The notes under the pieces: model-generated
Told to the model about the DNA's origin: nothing
Seen by the model: the letters and a program-made list of their open reading frames with translations, nothing else
Database searches by the model: none
Translations under genes and position numbers: made by a program
DNA from: Rhizobium sp. RU33A
GTDB lineage: Bacteria > Pseudomonadota > Alphaproteobacteria > Rhizobiales > Rhizobiaceae
Reading direction: 5' to 3'
DNA: 64,000 nucleotides
Assembly (NCBI RefSeq): GCF_900156055.1
Contig: NZ_FTMQ01000002.1
Span: 310,001-374,000 of the forward strand
Shown: positions 25,543 to 35,174 of the stretch, in pieces
How the letters are laid out: each line of letters starts with the position of its first letter
How positions within the stretch are numbered: the stretch's first letter is position 1

Positions 25543-26256
25543 ATGATTTTCGACGCTGCCGCGTTGTCCCTGCGCAACCTCTTCGCCCCGGAGACCCGCT
25601 CCGTCTTCTGGAAGACGCTCAGCCTGACGATCCTAGTTTTGATCGGCCTGTGGTTCGGGCTGCGCGAAAGCTTCATCGCCTTCATCATGCCGCTGCTCCA
25701 GGGTTTCATTCCCGAGCTTCCGGACTGGGCCGGTTGGCTGACCTTCATCTTCGGAATCCTCGCCAGCATCGGGCTCGCACTCGGACTTGCGCTGCTGCTC
25801 TCGCCGGTGACTGCGATCATTGCCGGTCTCTTTCTCGATGATGTCGCCGAAGTCGTGGAGAAGCGGGATTATCCCAGCGACCCGCCGGGCAAGGCCATGC
25901 CGATGGGACAGGCGATCGTCGCCTCGATCAAGTTCTTCGGTGTGGTCGTCGTCGGCAACCTGATCGCGCTGATGCTGCTCTTCATCCCCGGCATCAACAT
26001 TCTGGCCTTCTTCCTGGTGAACGGCTATCTGCTCGGCCGGGAATTCTTCGAGTTCGCGGCCATGCGGTTCCGCAGTGTCGAAGAGGCGAAACTTCTGCGT
26101 TCCCGCCATTCGGGCACCGTATTCATGGCGGGTCTCGTCATCGCGCTGTTTCTGGCCGTGCCGATCGTCAATCTGCTCACGCCGCTGTTCGCGGCCGGTT
26201 TGATGGTGCATCTGCACAAGGCGCTCGCCGCGCGGGACGTGGCTCTCGCCCGTTGA
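25543..26256 (+). CDS. EI24 / CysZ-like multi-pass membrane protein
   Basis: 237 residues with about four long hydrophobic segments. Family features include SLRNLFAPETRSVFWKTL at the N-terminus and the central FLVNGYLLGREFFEFAAMR, which recalls CysZ/EI24 (NGYLxGREYFE). CysZ proteins move sulfate into the cell, but whether this homologue does so is uncertain. The start at 25543 (MIFDAAAL) has AAGGAG six bases upstream. Only 3 bp separate its stop from that of nth, which is convergent. Confidence 0.85.
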   Translation: MIFDAAALSLRNLFAPETRSVFWKTLSLTILVLIGLWFGLRESFIAFIMPLLQGFIPELPDWAGWLTFIFGILASIGLALGLALLLSPVTAIIAGLFLDDVAEVVEKRDYPSDPPGKAMPMGQAIVASIKFFGVVVVGNLIALMLLFIPGINILAFFLVNGYLLGREFFEFAAMRFRSVEEAKLLRSRHSGTVFMAGLVIALFLAVPIVNLLTPLFAAGLMVHLHKALAARDVALAR

Positions 26257-26259
26257 GCC

Positions 26260-27039
26260 TTATTCGACGGCGCTGATCGCCTGCGGCGGCAGCTCGACCA
26301 AAGGTGCTGGCACGTCGCAAGTCTTTTCCGGCGACTTGCAGATGTCGGCGATCACGCATTTCTCGCATTCGGGGCGCCGCGCCTTGCAACAGTAGCGCCC
26401 GTGCAGGATCAGCCAGTGATGGGCGTGGAAGAGGTATTCATCTGGGATGATCCGCATCAGGATCTCCTCGATCTCATCCGGCGTCTTGCCGGGCGCGAGC
26501 TTGATGCGGTTGCCGATCCTGAGGATATGCGTGTCGACCGCCATTGTGGGTATGCCGAAGGCCATGGACATCACGACGTTTGCGGTCTTGCGGCCCACGC
26601 CCGGCAGCGTCACAAGTTCCTCGCGGGTGCGCGGCACGACGCTTCCGAAATCGTCGACCAGCTTCTGGGACAGCGCGATGACGTTCTTCGCCTTGTTGCG
26701 GTAAAGCCCGATCGTTTTGATGTAATCGCGGACCGTTTCCTCGCCGAGCTCCAGCATCTTTTCCGGCGTGTCGGCCACCTTGAACAGCGCCCGCGTCGCC
26801 TTATTTACGCCGGCGTCTGTTGCTTGGGCGGAGAGAGCCACGGCAACGACAAGCGTGAACGGGTTGACGTGTTCCAGCTCGCCCTTGGGCTCCGGCCTCT
26901 GGATCGAGAAGCGGCGGAAGATCTCTTCCAATTCGGCCTTTGAATAAGCCGTGCGACGGCGTGCCGCTGGCTTGCGACGGGTCGCAGGATTTGACTTTTT
27001 CAAGGTTTGGGTGCTGGATTTCGGCTTCGCTTCAGTCAT
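26260..27039 (-). CDS. nth: Endonuclease III (DNA glycosylase/AP lyase)
   Basis: 259 residues. The helix-hairpin-helix LPGVGRKTA carries catalytic Lys151, and Asp169 lies in AVDTHILR. Near the C-terminus the iron-sulfur cluster cysteines follow C-x6-C-x2-C-x5-C (CKARRPECEKCVIADIC). It excises oxidised pyrimidines and cleaves abasic sites in base excision repair. A basic N-terminal extension of about 30 residues (KKSNPATRRKPAARRR), absent from E. coli Nth, probably helps DNA binding. The start at 27039 (MTEAKPK) is preferred; an ATG at 27075 would overlap the divergent DUF2244 gene. Confidence 0.96.
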   Translation of the reverse strand: MTEAKPKSSTQTLKKSNPATRRKPAARRRTAYSKAELEEIFRRFSIQRPEPKGELEHVNPFTLVVAVALSAQATDAGVNKATRALFKVADTPEKMLELGEETVRDYIKTIGLYRNKAKNVIALSQKLVDDFGSVVPRTREELVTLPGVGRKTANVVMSMAFGIPTMAVDTHILRIGNRIKLAPGKTPDEIEEILMRIIPDEYLFHAHHWLILHGRYCCKARRPECEKCVIADICKSPEKTCDVPAPLVELPPQAISAVE

Positions 27040-27064
27040 GGAAAACCTATAGTCGGGCGTGGTG

Positions 27065-27559
27065 ATGGAAGGCAATCTCGAGCAGGCGGCGGACCAGCCG
27101 ATTTTCGCAGCGGAACTGACGCCCTACCGGTCGTTGGGGCGCAAGGGGTATCGCATTCTTTTCGCCGTCACCGGGACCGTGTGTCTCGTCCATGCGATCT
27201 TTTTCATGGCGACCGGTGCCTGGCCGATCGGTGTCTTCTTCGGCATAGATTTTCTCCTGCTCTACGGTGCCTTCTGGCTGAATTATCGGGCTGCCCGTGC
27301 GCGAGAAGAGGTGACGGTGTCTCGGACCAGTCTCTCAATCCGCAAGTTCACACCCGCCGGCCGGATGACCGAGCACAGCTTCAAGACGCTGTGGGCGCGG
27401 TTCTTCGTGCACCGCCATGATGAGTTTGGCATCACATCGATGGTGGTGAGCGGTGAGGGCCGCGGCACTGATGTCGGCTCCTTCCTCAACCCGGATGATC
27501 GCGAAAGTTTTGCAAAGGCCCTGACGGGGGCACTCGCGACGGCCAAGCAGCGGATCTGA
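27065..27559 (+). CDS. DUF2244 domain-containing membrane protein
   Basis: 164 residues. A short cytoplasmic N-terminus with the LTPYRSLGRKGY motif precedes two membrane helices (about 34-50 and 54-72). A soluble region follows, beginning RAAREEVTVS and ending with VGSFLNPDDRESFAKALTGAL, the standard DUF2244 pattern. The function is unknown. It diverges from nth with only 25 bp between starts, so the promoters must overlap the coding ends. Two GTG codons directly precede the chosen ATG. Confidence 0.85.
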   Translation: MEGNLEQAADQPIFAAELTPYRSLGRKGYRILFAVTGTVCLVHAIFFMATGAWPIGVFFGIDFLLLYGAFWLNYRAARAREEVTVSRTSLSIRKFTPAGRMTEHSFKTLWARFFVHRHDEFGITSMVVSGEGRGTDVGSFLNPDDRESFAKALTGALATAKQRI

Positions 27560-27639
27560 GTGCCTGACATTACCGCAAGAAACGGGTGGCGTCGAAGGCT
27601 TGCCCGTGGTGAAGTCCCGTTCAGATTGAGGATTTCGCC

Positions 27640-28524
27640 ATGACGCTTGCGCAACAGATCAACCTTTCCGGCTCTACCGACATCACGCCATATGGCTCTG
27701 ACTATGAGACCGTGCGGCAGGTGATCGAGCTGCTGACGCTGGACTATCAGAGCCAGCCATCGCTGGAGGTGATCGCCGAGCGGCTGGGCCAGTCGCCGAC
27801 GCAATTGCAGAAGACGTTCACCCGCTGGGCGGGCCTTTCCCCCAAAGCCTTCCTGCAGGCCGTGACGCTCGACCATGCCAAGCGGCTGCTGGGGCGCGAG
27901 GAATTGCCGCTGCTTGAGACCTCACTGGAACTCGGTCTTTCCGGCCCCGGCCGGCTGCATGACCTCTTCGTCACCCATGAAGCGATGAGCCCCGGGGAGT
28001 GGAAGGCACGCGGCGCAGGGCTGACGATCCGCTACGGCTACCATCCTTCGCCCTTCGGGCTGGCGCTTGTCATGATCACCGAGCGCGGGTTGGCGGGGCT
28101 CGCCTTTGCCGATGTCGGCGGCGAGGTCGCCTGTTTCGATGACATGGCGCAGCGCTGGCCGAATGCGCATTACGTCGAGGATATCGGTGCGACGGCGCCT
28201 TATGCGGCACGCGTCTTCCACCCGGAGCGCTGGTCTGCGGAAGAGCCCTTGCGCGTCGTGCTGATCGGCTCGGACTTCCAGATCCGAGTCTGGGAAAGCC
28301 TTCTCCAGATCCCGCTCGGCAAGGCCGTCACCTATTCCGACATCGCCCAAAAGATCGGTCAGCCGACGGCCAGCCGTGCCGTGGGGGCTGCCGTCGGCCG
28401 CAACCCGATCTCGTTTGTCGTGCCCTGCCACCGGGCACTTGGCAAGAGCGGCGCGCTGACCGGCTATCACTGGGGGCTGACCCGCAAGCGGGCCATGCTC
28501 GGCTGGGAGGCGGGGAAGGGGTGA
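27640..28524 (+). CDS. Ada-like protein: AraC-type helix-turn-helix plus O6-methylguanine-DNA methyltransferase
   Basis: 294 residues. Residues about 20-123 are an AraC-type DNA-binding domain (LEVIAERLGQSPTQLQKTFTRWAGLSPKAFLQ). Residues about 130-290 are a methyltransferase with acceptor Cys263 in the FVVPCHRALGKSG motif and the preceding GxxVTYSDIA. The N-terminal zinc domain of E. coli Ada, which senses methyl phosphotriesters, is missing. It should repair O6-alkylguanine by irreversible self-alkylation; how it would sense damage for regulation is unclear. Confidence 0.92.
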   Translation: MTLAQQINLSGSTDITPYGSDYETVRQVIELLTLDYQSQPSLEVIAERLGQSPTQLQKTFTRWAGLSPKAFLQAVTLDHAKRLLGREELPLLETSLELGLSGPGRLHDLFVTHEAMSPGEWKARGAGLTIRYGYHPSPFGLALVMITERGLAGLAFADVGGEVACFDDMAQRWPNAHYVEDIGATAPYAARVFHPERWSAEEPLRVVLIGSDFQIRVWESLLQIPLGKAVTYSDIAQKIGQPTASRAVGAAVGRNPISFVVPCHRALGKSGALTGYHWGLTRKRAMLGWEAGKG

Positions 28525-28568
28525 AGCGCGATGCTTTTCTGATGGCTGCTTCTGTGAGAGGAGGGATC

Positions 28569-28805
28569 ATGCGCAATACGGTTCAACTCCCTGAAGACAT
28601 TAGCCGACGGATCGACAGTCTGGTCGAGCGGAGCAATCTGTCCCGCGATCAGATCGTCGAGGATGCGTTGGCTCAGGGCCGCTCGCTCGCCTGGCAGGAG
28701 CAGTACGTTGCTGGTGTGCTTGAGGGGCTGGCTGAGGCCGAGCGTGGAGAGTTTGCTACCGAGGCGGAGATCGAGGCCGTCCTGAACAAGTACGGCTCCT
28801 TGTGA
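28569..28805 (+). CDS. Ribbon-helix-helix antitoxin (CopG/ParD-like)
   Basis: 78 residues. The N-terminus MRNTVQLPEDISRRIDSLVERSNLSRDQIVEDAL fits a ribbon-helix-helix DNA-binding domain, followed by an acidic C-terminal tail that would wrap the toxin. The start at 28569 sits 4-5 bases after AGGAGG. Four bases separate its stop from the toxin start, the usual order of antitoxin then toxin. It likely autoregulates the pair. Confidence 0.8.
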   Translation: MRNTVQLPEDISRRIDSLVERSNLSRDQIVEDALAQGRSLAWQEQYVAGVLEGLAEAERGEFATEAEIEAVLNKYGSL

Positions 28806-28809
28806 AGCC

Positions 28810-29097
28810 ATGCGTATCGTCTGGACGCGGCGTTATCTTCGAGAGCTCGCGGCCATCGGCGATTACCTCTTTGAGCGCAACCATGCTGCGGCGGCACGTC
28901 TCGTGCGGTCAATTCACGGGCGGACGCTGCGCCTGTTGACGCAAAATGCTTTTCTCGGGCGACGCGGCGAGATCGAGGGCACACGCGAACTGGTGCTGGC
29001 CGATCTTGGATACATCGTCGCCTACCGAGTGCGGGACGATCATGTCGAAGTTCTCTTCGTTCCGCATGGCGCCCGGGCCTGGCCGGAGCAGCTCTAG
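28810..29097 (+). CDS. RelE/ParE-family toxin
   Basis: 95 residues with ParE/RelE features: WTRRYLRELAAIGDYLFERN at the N-terminus, GRRGEIEGTRELVLADLGYIVAYRV in the centre, and the strand DHVEVLFVPHGARAWP at the end. Members either cleave ribosome-bound mRNA or poison gyrase; the ParE-like length and sequence favour gyrase, but this is not certain. Its stop overlaps the convergent SorC regulator stop by 4 bp. Together with 28569-28805 it forms a chromosomal type II toxin-antitoxin pair. Confidence 0.82.
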   Translation: MRIVWTRRYLRELAAIGDYLFERNHAAAARLVRSIHGRTLRLLTQNAFLGRRGEIEGTRELVLADLGYIVAYRVRDDHVEVLFVPHGARAWPEQL

Positions 29098-30083
29098 CCC
29101 GCCAGCCCCAACAACTCCCGCGCCGCTGCCTCATCGGTAATCAGCGTATTACACCCAATCCGCCGGATCGTCGCCCTGATGGCCTTGGCGCGATGCGCGC
29201 CGCCTGAAGACAGCACGATGTGCTTGGCCTTCTTCAGCGTGTCCAAATCGACCGACATCACCCGCTCGTTGATCGGATGGGCGACGGAGTTCCCGTCGGC
29301 ATCCAGAAAGTTGAACATGGTGTCGCAGACGCAGCCGGCGTCGACCAGTTCTGTCAAGGTCTGGTGGCTGATGAAGCCTTCGGAGAGCGAGGTGGAGTGC
29401 GGGCCGATGTCGCCGCAGGAGACGATGGCAAGGTCGAGGTTTTCGGCAAGGTCGTAGATCGCCTTTAATCCGCATTCCTCGATCAGTGCCCGCTTCGTCG
29501 TAACCGAATCGACGAGAAGTGGTGCGAGGAACATGTAACATTCGGCGCCGAGCTGGCTTGCCAGCCGCCAGGTATAGTCGATTGGGTTGGTCTGGCGCAC
29601 TGCCACGATCCCGCCGAGCAGCGAGACGACCTTGCAGTTTTCCCGGCCGGGCGACCGGAAACCGGCAAGCGACGCCGTCATGGTTCGGCCCCAACCGACG
29701 CCGATCGTCATGTCGTTGGTGATGGCTTCGGTCAGGAACTGGCCAAGGGCGAGACCGACTGACTTGGCGATCGAGGCTGCATCCTGACTGTCGGGCGAGG
29801 GGACGACGACGGCCTCGTCGAGGCCATAGGCCTTTTCCAGCCGCACGGCGAGATCAACGCAGTCGGCCACCCCGTCGCTGATCCAGATCTGCACTTCGGC
29901 GCGTTTGCGCGCCTCCTCCAGCATGCGGATGACAGTCGAGCGGCTGATGCCGAGGCGGTCGGCCACGTCCTTCTGCGTCAGGCCCTCGTTGTAATAGAGC
30001 CAGGCGGCGCGGATGCGCAGCGCTGCTGCGTCCGAAAGGGTGGTGTGGGTCTCGCGTCGGAGCTTGGCCAAGATCTCTCTCAA
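29094..30083 (-). CDS. SorC/DeoR-family sugar-sensing transcriptional regulator
   Basis: 329 residues. The N-terminal helix-turn-helix (about 25-60: NEGLTQKDVADRLGISRSTVIRMLEEARKR) is followed by the SorC effector domain (about 70-325: VGVGWGRTMTASLAGF, VSLLGGIV, HIVLSSGGAHRAKAI). That domain binds phosphorylated sugars. It is divergent from transaldolase with a 164-bp region containing related motifs, so it probably controls that gene and itself. The ligand is unknown; a pentose phosphate pathway intermediate is a reasonable guess from context. Confidence 0.9.
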   Translation of the reverse strand: MREILAKLRRETHTTLSDAAALRIRAAWLYYNEGLTQKDVADRLGISRSTVIRMLEEARKRAEVQIWISDGVADCVDLAVRLEKAYGLDEAVVVPSPDSQDAASIAKSVGLALGQFLTEAITNDMTIGVGWGRTMTASLAGFRSPGRENCKVVSLLGGIVAVRQTNPIDYTWRLASQLGAECYMFLAPLLVDSVTTKRALIEECGLKAIYDLAENLDLAIVSCGDIGPHSTSLSEGFISHQTLTELVDAGCVCDTMFNFLDADGNSVAHPINERVMSVDLDTLKKAKHIVLSSGGAHRAKAIRATIRRIGCNTLITDEAAARELLGLAG

Positions 30084-30120
30084 ATGGGGAACTTCCAGCG
30101 GGCACTATCCGTTCTTGTGG

Positions 30121-30150
30121 TACTTATGTCAAATTCAAAGGACATATGTC
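30121..30150. promoter_or_regulatory. Candidate SorC-regulator operator (two related 10-bp sites)
   Basis: GACATATGTC at 30141-30150 is a perfect 10-bp palindrome. Twenty bases away, TACTTATGTC at 30121-30130 reads GACATAAGTA on the other strand, a degenerate copy. The pair sits in the divergent region between the SorC regulator start (30083) and the transaldolase start (30248). Spacing of two helical turns suits binding by a tetrameric SorC protein. The assignment to the adjacent regulator is inferred from position. Confidence 0.5.
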
Positions 30151-30247
30151 TTGACTTTGCCGTCTGTGGATGGCGATAGTCCGGGCAACGAGACCGGCAT
30201 GCAAATGCCGGTTGCCAACCCTTTTCGCGCAGCCGAAGGATGACCCG

Positions 30248-31204
30248 ATGACCTCGAAACTCGAACAGCTTCGTTCCATGACGACCGTCGTCGCCGATAC
30301 CGGTGACATCGAAGCCGTCCGCCGCCTGAAGCCGGTCGATTGCACCACCAATCCCTCGATCGTCTTGAAGGCGCTCGGCACCGACGCGTTCAAGGATGCA
30401 TTCCAGGAAGCGATCACCTGGGGCAAGGCCAAGGGCGGTCAGGATGATGCCGTGATCGGCGCGATTGCCGATCGCATGGCGATCTCTGTCGGCGCTGCCT
30501 TGGCTGAACTCGTCCCGGGCCGCGTGTCGACCGAAGTCGATGCCGACCTTTCCTTCGACACCAAGGCGTCGATCGAAAAGGCGCACCAGATCATTGCCGG
30601 CTACAAGGAGCGCGGCATCGAGAAGGATCGCATCCTGATCAAGCTCGCCTCCACCTGGGAAGGCATTCGCGCGGCCGAAGTGCTGCAGAAGGAAGGCATC
30701 GACTGCAATCTGACGCTGCTCTTCTCCAAGGCCCAGGCGATTGCCTGCGCCGAAGCCAAGGTCTTCCTCATCTCGCCCTTCGTCGGCCGCATCCTCGACT
30801 GGTACAAGAAGTCGACCGGTGAGGACTACACGTCCGAAACCGATCCGGGCGTCGTCTCCGTCCGCTCGATCTACAACTACTACAAGGCGAACGGCATCAA
30901 CACGATCGTCATGGGCGCCTCCTTCCGCAATTCCGGCGAAATCGAAGCGCTGGCCGGTTGCGACCGCCTGACCATCAGCCCGCAGCTGCTCGACGAGCTG
31001 AATGCGGACCAGGGTACGCTTGCCCGCGCGCTTTCGCCAGAAACGGTCAAGGCAGAGCCGCATGTCTCGCTCGACGAAAAGGCTTTCCGCTGGGCGATGA
31101 ACCAGGACGCGATGGCGACCGAGAAGCTTGCTGAAGGCATTCGCGGTTTTGCCAAGGATATGGATACGCTGCGCGGCCAGATCGCCAAGGCGCTGGCCGC
31201 CTGA
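30248..31204 (+). CDS. tal: Transaldolase
   Basis: 318 residues, the classical transaldolase length. Schiff-base Lys132 lies in RILIKLAST and Asp17 in VADTGD, both at the E. coli TalB positions; [12 protein letters not shown] and the [26 protein letters not shown] stretch are also diagnostic. It moves a dihydroxyacetone unit between sugar phosphates in the non-oxidative pentose phosphate pathway. The start at 30248 has GAAGGA seven bases upstream. A good terminator follows. The divergent SorC-type regulator may adjust its level to sugar supply. Confidence 0.96.
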   Translation: MTSKLEQLRSMTTVVADTGDIEAVRRLKPVDCTTNPSIVLKALGTDAFKDAFQEAITWGKAKGGQDDAVIGAIADRMAISVGAALAELVPGRVSTEVDADLSFDTKASIEKAHQIIAGYKERGIEKDRILIKLASTWEGIRAAEVLQKEGIDCNLTLLFSKAQAIACAEAKVFLISPFVGRILDWYKKSTGEDYTSETDPGVVSVRSIYNYYKANGINTIVMGASFRNSGEIEALAGCDRLTISPQLLDELNADQGTLARALSPETVKAEPHVSLDEKAFRWAMNQDAMATEKLAEGIRGFAKDMDTLRGQIAKALAA

Positions 31205-31233
31205 TCAGGTAAAAGCTCTCGTTGTGAGTTCGG

Positions 31234-31268
31234 AGATGGCCGTGGCGAAAGCTGCGGCCATTTTTTGT
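31234..31268 (+). terminator. Rho-independent terminator after transaldolase
   Basis: The arms ATGGCCG (31236-31242) and CGGCCAT (31255-31261) form a stem with a 12-base loop containing a further GC/GAAA/GC pairing. Six T residues follow directly (31261-31266). It lies 30 bp past the transaldolase stop. Confidence 0.75.
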
Positions 31269-31333
31269 GCGAGACTGGGACGCCGGAGAAAAGATGCGGC
31301 CTGGGCGACCACAGTCTGCAGGGAAGTCGTGAC

Positions 31334-31774
31334 TCAGGGGCGCCGTGGTCGCTCGAACGGATCGATCACGATCAGCGGATCTGTCAGCGCATCGCGTTCA
31401 TCCTGCGGCGGCGCGAAGCCGCTTTCCTCCAGCAAAAACCGTCCATCGACCCAGCCTGAAATGCGGGGACGGTCGACGGTGGCGATGCGGCACCAGTAGC
31501 CGCCACGACTGTCGCGACAGGAGAGGCGTTCGATCGGCTGGCCCTCGTCGAGCGCGTGGATGACCCGGAAATTCGGTCCGGCGCCGGAATGGACGGCAAG
31601 GCGCTGGCCAGGGGGCAGGCCGCGCACATGCCAGAGATAGGTGTCCATCAGCGCTCCGCCACCATCGAGGTCCGGGGCGGGGATGACTTGCGGTTCCTGA
31701 GCATGCGCGACCAGGTTGGTACCTGCCATCCAGGCGAAAGCAGTCAGGATCATCATCGTGGCGCGGTGGTACAT
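31334..31774 (-). CDS. Secreted bacterial SH3-domain protein
   Basis: 146 residues. Signal peptide MYHRATMMILTAFAWMAGTNLVAHA with cleavage before QEPQV. The domain at about 55-120 is SH3-like (LAVHSGAGPNFRVIHALDEGQPIERL, GYWCRIATVD, ISGWVDGRFL), with a cysteine pair (SCRDSRGGYWC). Such periplasmic SH3b proteins often bind cell wall or partner proteins. The start at 31774 has GGGAG seven bases upstream. It is a single gene between convergent transaldolase and the patD operon; its role is unknown. Confidence 0.8.
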   Translation of the reverse strand: MYHRATMMILTAFAWMAGTNLVAHAQEPQVIPAPDLDGGGALMDTYLWHVRGLPPGQRLAVHSGAGPNFRVIHALDEGQPIERLSCRDSRGGYWCRIATVDRPRISGWVDGRFLLEESGFAPPQDERDALTDPLIVIDPFERPRRP

Positions 31775-31861
31775 GCGGGGCTCCCAGAAGTGCTCAGCAC
31801 CATACCGGCGGCGGCGTGATGCCGCCACCGCTTTGCTGTGTCAGGGTAAATGCCAACAGCC

Positions 31862-31899
31862 AAAAGGGAAGAGGCCACCGAGGTGACCCCTTCCCCTTA
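31862..31899 (-). terminator. Probable terminator of the ydcSTUV-patD operon
   Basis: On the minus strand an imperfect hairpin (GGGAAGGGGTCACC pairing with GGTGGCCTCTTCCC) ends in TTTT. It begins about 25 bp past the patD stop at 31925. Confidence 0.55.
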
Positions 31900-31924
31900 T
31901 CGCCGGCAGGCCCCCCTGAAGAAT

Positions 31925-33349
31925 TCAATGCGCGATCATCACATGGCGGACGGTCGTGTAGTCTTCCAGCGCGTAGACCGACATGTCCTTGCCATAGCCC
32001 GACTGCTTCATGCCGCCATGGGGCATTTCGTTGCAGAGCATGAAGTGGGTGTTGATCCAGGTGCAGCCGTAACGCAGCTTGGCGGCGGTCTGCATGGCGC
32101 GGGAGATGTCCTTGGTCCACACGGAGGAGGCAAGGCCGTAGTCGCTGTCGTTCGCCCAAGAGACGGCCTGTTCGGCTTCGGTGAAGCGGGTCACGGAGAC
32201 AACGGGGCCGAAGACTTCGCGGCGTACGATTTCGTCGTCTTGCGTCGCGCCGGCAATGACTGTTGGCGTGTAGAAGAAGCCCTTGTCGGAGCCGAGCTTG
32301 CCGCCGGTCACGACTTCCATGTGCTTGTGTTCGGCGGCGCGCGTGACGAAGCTTTCGACGCGGTCGCGCTGGCGCTTTGAGATCAACGGGCCGATCTCGT
32401 TTTCAGCATCGTCGGCCTGGTTGAACTTGATCGTGGAGACGGCGCTCGCGAGATCGGCAACGAAGCGGTCGTAGATCTTGTCGGCGGCGTAGATGCGGCA
32501 GGCGGCGGTGCAGTCCTGGCCGGCATTGTAGTAGCCGAAGGTGCGGATGGCGGAGACGACGGCATCGATATCGGCATCGTCATGGACGATGACCGGGGCC
32601 TTGCCGCCGAGCTCCAGATGGGTGCGCTTCACCGTCTTGGCGGCTGCCGTCATGATCTTCTTGCCCGTCGCGATATCGCCGGTGATCGACAGCATCTGGA
32701 TTTTCGGGTTATTGATCAGCGCATTGCCGACGCTTTCGCCGCGGCCGAGCACGACATTGACCACGCCTTCGGGCAGAATGTCAGCCATGACCTTGGCGAG
32801 CTTCAGCGCCGTCAGTGGCGTCTGTTCGGAGGGCTTGAAGACGATGGTGTTGCCGCCGGCAAGCGCCGGTGCCAGCTTCCAGGCCATCATCATCAGCGGA
32901 TAGTTCCACGGCGCGATCGAGCCGATGACGCCGACGGCATCGCGGCGGATCATCGAGGTGAAGCCAGGCAGATATTCGCCCGAGACCGGGGCCTGCAGCG
33001 TGCGGATCGCGCCGGCAAAGAAGCGGTAGCAGTCGACGATCGCCGGGATTTCGTCATTCAGGACGGCATTGATCGGCTTGCCGCAGTTCAGGCTTTCAAG
33101 GGCTGCAAAAGCGGCTGCGTCCTTTTCAATCGCGTCGGCAATGGCGAGCAGGTAGCCGGCGCGCTGGCCGGGCGTCGTCTGCGACCAGGAGACGAAGGCG
33201 CCTTCGGCAGCGTCGACGGCCGCCTCGACCTGAGCAAGCGAGGCTTCCGGGAGATCGACGATGAGTTCGCCGGTTTTGGGGTTCAGGATCTTTTCGTCCG
33301 TCTCTGTGCCGGCTTCGAACTTGGCGCCGATCAGCATTTGGGTGTCCAT
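31925..33349 (-). CDS. patD: Gamma-aminobutyraldehyde dehydrogenase
   Basis: 474 residues, the same length as E. coli YdcW/PatD, which it matches throughout as recalled (for example [42 protein letters not shown] with the catalytic Cys, [25 protein letters not shown]). It oxidises 4-aminobutanal to GABA with NAD in putrescine breakdown. The start at 33349 follows GGGAGA. It is the last gene of an operon with the gene order of E. coli ydcSTUVW, so import and oxidation are probably coupled. Confidence 0.93.
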   Translation of the reverse strand: MDTQMLIGAKFEAGTETDEKILNPKTGELIVDLPEASLAQVEAAVDAAEGAFVSWSQTTPGQRAGYLLAIADAIEKDAAAFAALESLNCGKPINAVLNDEIPAIVDCYRFFAGAIRTLQAPVSGEYLPGFTSMIRRDAVGVIGSIAPWNYPLMMMAWKLAPALAGGNTIVFKPSEQTPLTALKLAKVMADILPEGVVNVVLGRGESVGNALINNPKIQMLSITGDIATGKKIMTAAAKTVKRTHLELGGKAPVIVHDDADIDAVVSAIRTFGYYNAGQDCTAACRIYAADKIYDRFVADLASAVSTIKFNQADDAENEIGPLISKRQRDRVESFVTRAAEHKHMEVVTGGKLGSDKGFFYTPTVIAGATQDDEIVRREVFGPVVSVTRFTEAEQAVSWANDSDYGLASSVWTKDISRAMQTAAKLRYGCTWINTHFMLCNEMPHGGMKQSGYGKDMSVYALEDYTTVRHVMIAH

Positions 33350-33418
33350 GTCGTTCTCCCTTTTATCAGACTTCAATTGCGAGACCGGCGGCCGAGGCCG
33401 CACGGGTTCGGTGGTTCA

Positions 33419-34234
33419 TCATTTGCCGCTGCCTGCGATCTGGTCGGTATCGCGGGTCAGATAATAGGCCGCCAGGATGGGCAGGAAAGTGACGATCACC
33501 ACGATCATCGCGACCACATTGGTGACCGGACGCTGGCGCGGGCGGATCAGTTCTTCCAGCATCCAGATCGGCAGGGTTGACTGCTGGCCCGCGGTAAACG
33601 TCGTGACGATGACTTCGTCGAAGGAGAGCGCGAAGGCGAGCATGCCGCCGGCCAGAAGTGCTGTCGCGATGTTCGGCAGGATCACATAGCGGAAGGTCTG
33701 GAAACCATCGGCGCCAAGATCCATCGAGGCCTCGATCAGCGAGCCGGAGGTGCGGCGGAAACGGGCGACGGCGTTGTTGTAGACAACGACGACGCAGAAG
33801 GTGGCGTGGCCGAGGATGATCGTCCAGAAGGTGAAAGGGATATCCGCCAGCGAGAAGGCCGAGCGCAGCGCGATGCCGGTGATGATGCCGGGCAGTGCAA
33901 TCGGCAGGATGACGAGCAGCGAGATCACTTCCCGGCCGAAGAATTTCGTGCGCGCGACGGCTGCGGCTGCGAGCGTGCCGAGCACCATGGCAATGACGGT
34001 TGCGATGCTCGCGACCTTGACCGAGAGCGTCAGCGCTTCCCAGATGTCCGGGCGGTTCCAGGCGACGGCAAACCATTTGGTGGTGAAGCCCGGTGGCGGC
34101 CACTGGAAGCTCTTTTCCTCCGTGGTGAAGGCATAGACGAAGATCAAGAGGATCGGCAGGTGCAGGAAGGCAAGCCCGGCGCCGGCGGCGATCTTCAAGG
34201 ACAGGCCTGATGACTGGGAGCGGTCAGAGCGCAT
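33419..34234 (-). CDS. ydcV: ABC transporter permease, YdcV/PotC type
   Basis: 271 residues with about six membrane helices and the EAA loop ([24 protein letters not shown]). The start overlaps the upstream permease gene by 11 bp. It is the second permease of the polyamine-family importer encoded here; the name follows the conserved ydcSTUVW order. The patD gene begins 69 bp downstream. Confidence 0.9.
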   Translation of the reverse strand: MRSDRSQSSGLSLKIAAGAGLAFLHLPILLIFVYAFTTEEKSFQWPPPGFTTKWFAVAWNRPDIWEALTLSVKVASIATVIAMVLGTLAAAAVARTKFFGREVISLLVILPIALPGIITGIALRSAFSLADIPFTFWTIILGHATFCVVVVYNNAVARFRRTSGSLIEASMDLGADGFQTFRYVILPNIATALLAGGMLAFALSFDEVIVTTFTAGQQSTLPIWMLEELIRPRQRPVTNVVAMIVVIVTFLPILAAYYLTRDTDQIAGSGK

Positions 34235-35174
34235 CGAAGGCCCCCATGCGTTTGGCGATGGTCAGATAAATGCCCATGATTACGATAGGCACGACCGAGA
34301 AGGCGGCGGCAAGCGGGATGTTGCCCGCCGTGCCCTGCTGGGCATAGACGGCCTGGCCGATGAAGAGGCGCGAGGTGCCGACGATCTGGGGGATGATGTA
34401 ATCGCCCATGGTCAGCGAGAAGGTGAAGATCGAGCCCGCGACGATGCCGGGCAGAGCCAAGGGAAAGAGCACGTGGCGGAAGGTCTGGCGGCTATCGGCG
34501 CCGAGATCGCCCGAGGCTTCGATCAGGTTGCCGGGCACGCGTTCGAGCGCTGCCTGGGTGGGCAGGATCATGAAGGGCAGCCAGACATAGACGAAGACAA
34601 TGAAGGTGCCGAGATAGCTGATCGACAGCGAATTGCCGCCGATGACGGGAACGGCGAGCAGCCCATCGAGCAGCCAGGTGAGATGCAGCTTGGCGAAGAT
34701 CCAGGTGAGAATGCCTTCCTTGGCGAGGATCAGCTTCCAGGCGTAGACCTTGACGAGATAGCTCGACCAGAGCGGCAGCATGATGCCGAGATAGAAGACG
34801 GCCTTCCAGCGGCCCTTCGCATACCGCGCCGCGTAATAGGCGATCGGGAAGGCGATGACGGCGGAGGCCAGCGTGACGGCGGCCGACATCAGGAGCGTGC
34901 GCAGAATGATGTCGAAATTGGCCGGGCGGAGCAGTTCGCCATAGGTTGCGAGTGTGAACTCGTAATTGATCAGGCCGGAGAATTCGTCGATCGAGAAGAA
35001 GCTCTGCAGGAGCAGTGCAAAGAGCGAGCCGACATAGATGATGCCGAGCCAGAGCAGGGGCGGCACCAGCATCAGAACCAACAGCAGGTTGGGCCTCCGC
35101 CAGAACAGATCCGAGAGCCGCCCCATCAGGCCCTGACGGCCAGGGGTGATGGCAGATGTGGAGATCGCCGTCAT
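34224..35174 (-). CDS. ydcU: ABC transporter permease, YdcU/PotB type
   Basis: 316 residues. It has the N-terminal helix ([30 protein letters not shown]), the permease core and the EAA loop ([24 protein letters not shown]). Its ATG overlaps the stop of the ATPase gene (ATGA), a sign of tight coupling. It forms the channel with the 33419-34234 permease. Confidence 0.9.
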   Translation of the reverse strand: MTAISTSAITPGRQGLMGRLSDLFWRRPNLLLVLMLVPPLLWLGIIYVGSLFALLLQSFFSIDEFSGLINYEFTLATYGELLRPANFDIILRTLLMSAAVTLASAVIAFPIAYYAARYAKGRWKAVFYLGIMLPLWSSYLVKVYAWKLILAKEGILTWIFAKLHLTWLLDGLLAVPVIGGNSLSISYLGTFIVFVYVWLPFMILPTQAALERVPGNLIEASGDLGADSRQTFRHVLFPLALPGIVAGSIFTFSLTMGDYIIPQIVGTSRLFIGQAVYAQQGTAGNIPLAAAFSVVPIVIMGIYLTIAKRMGAFDAL

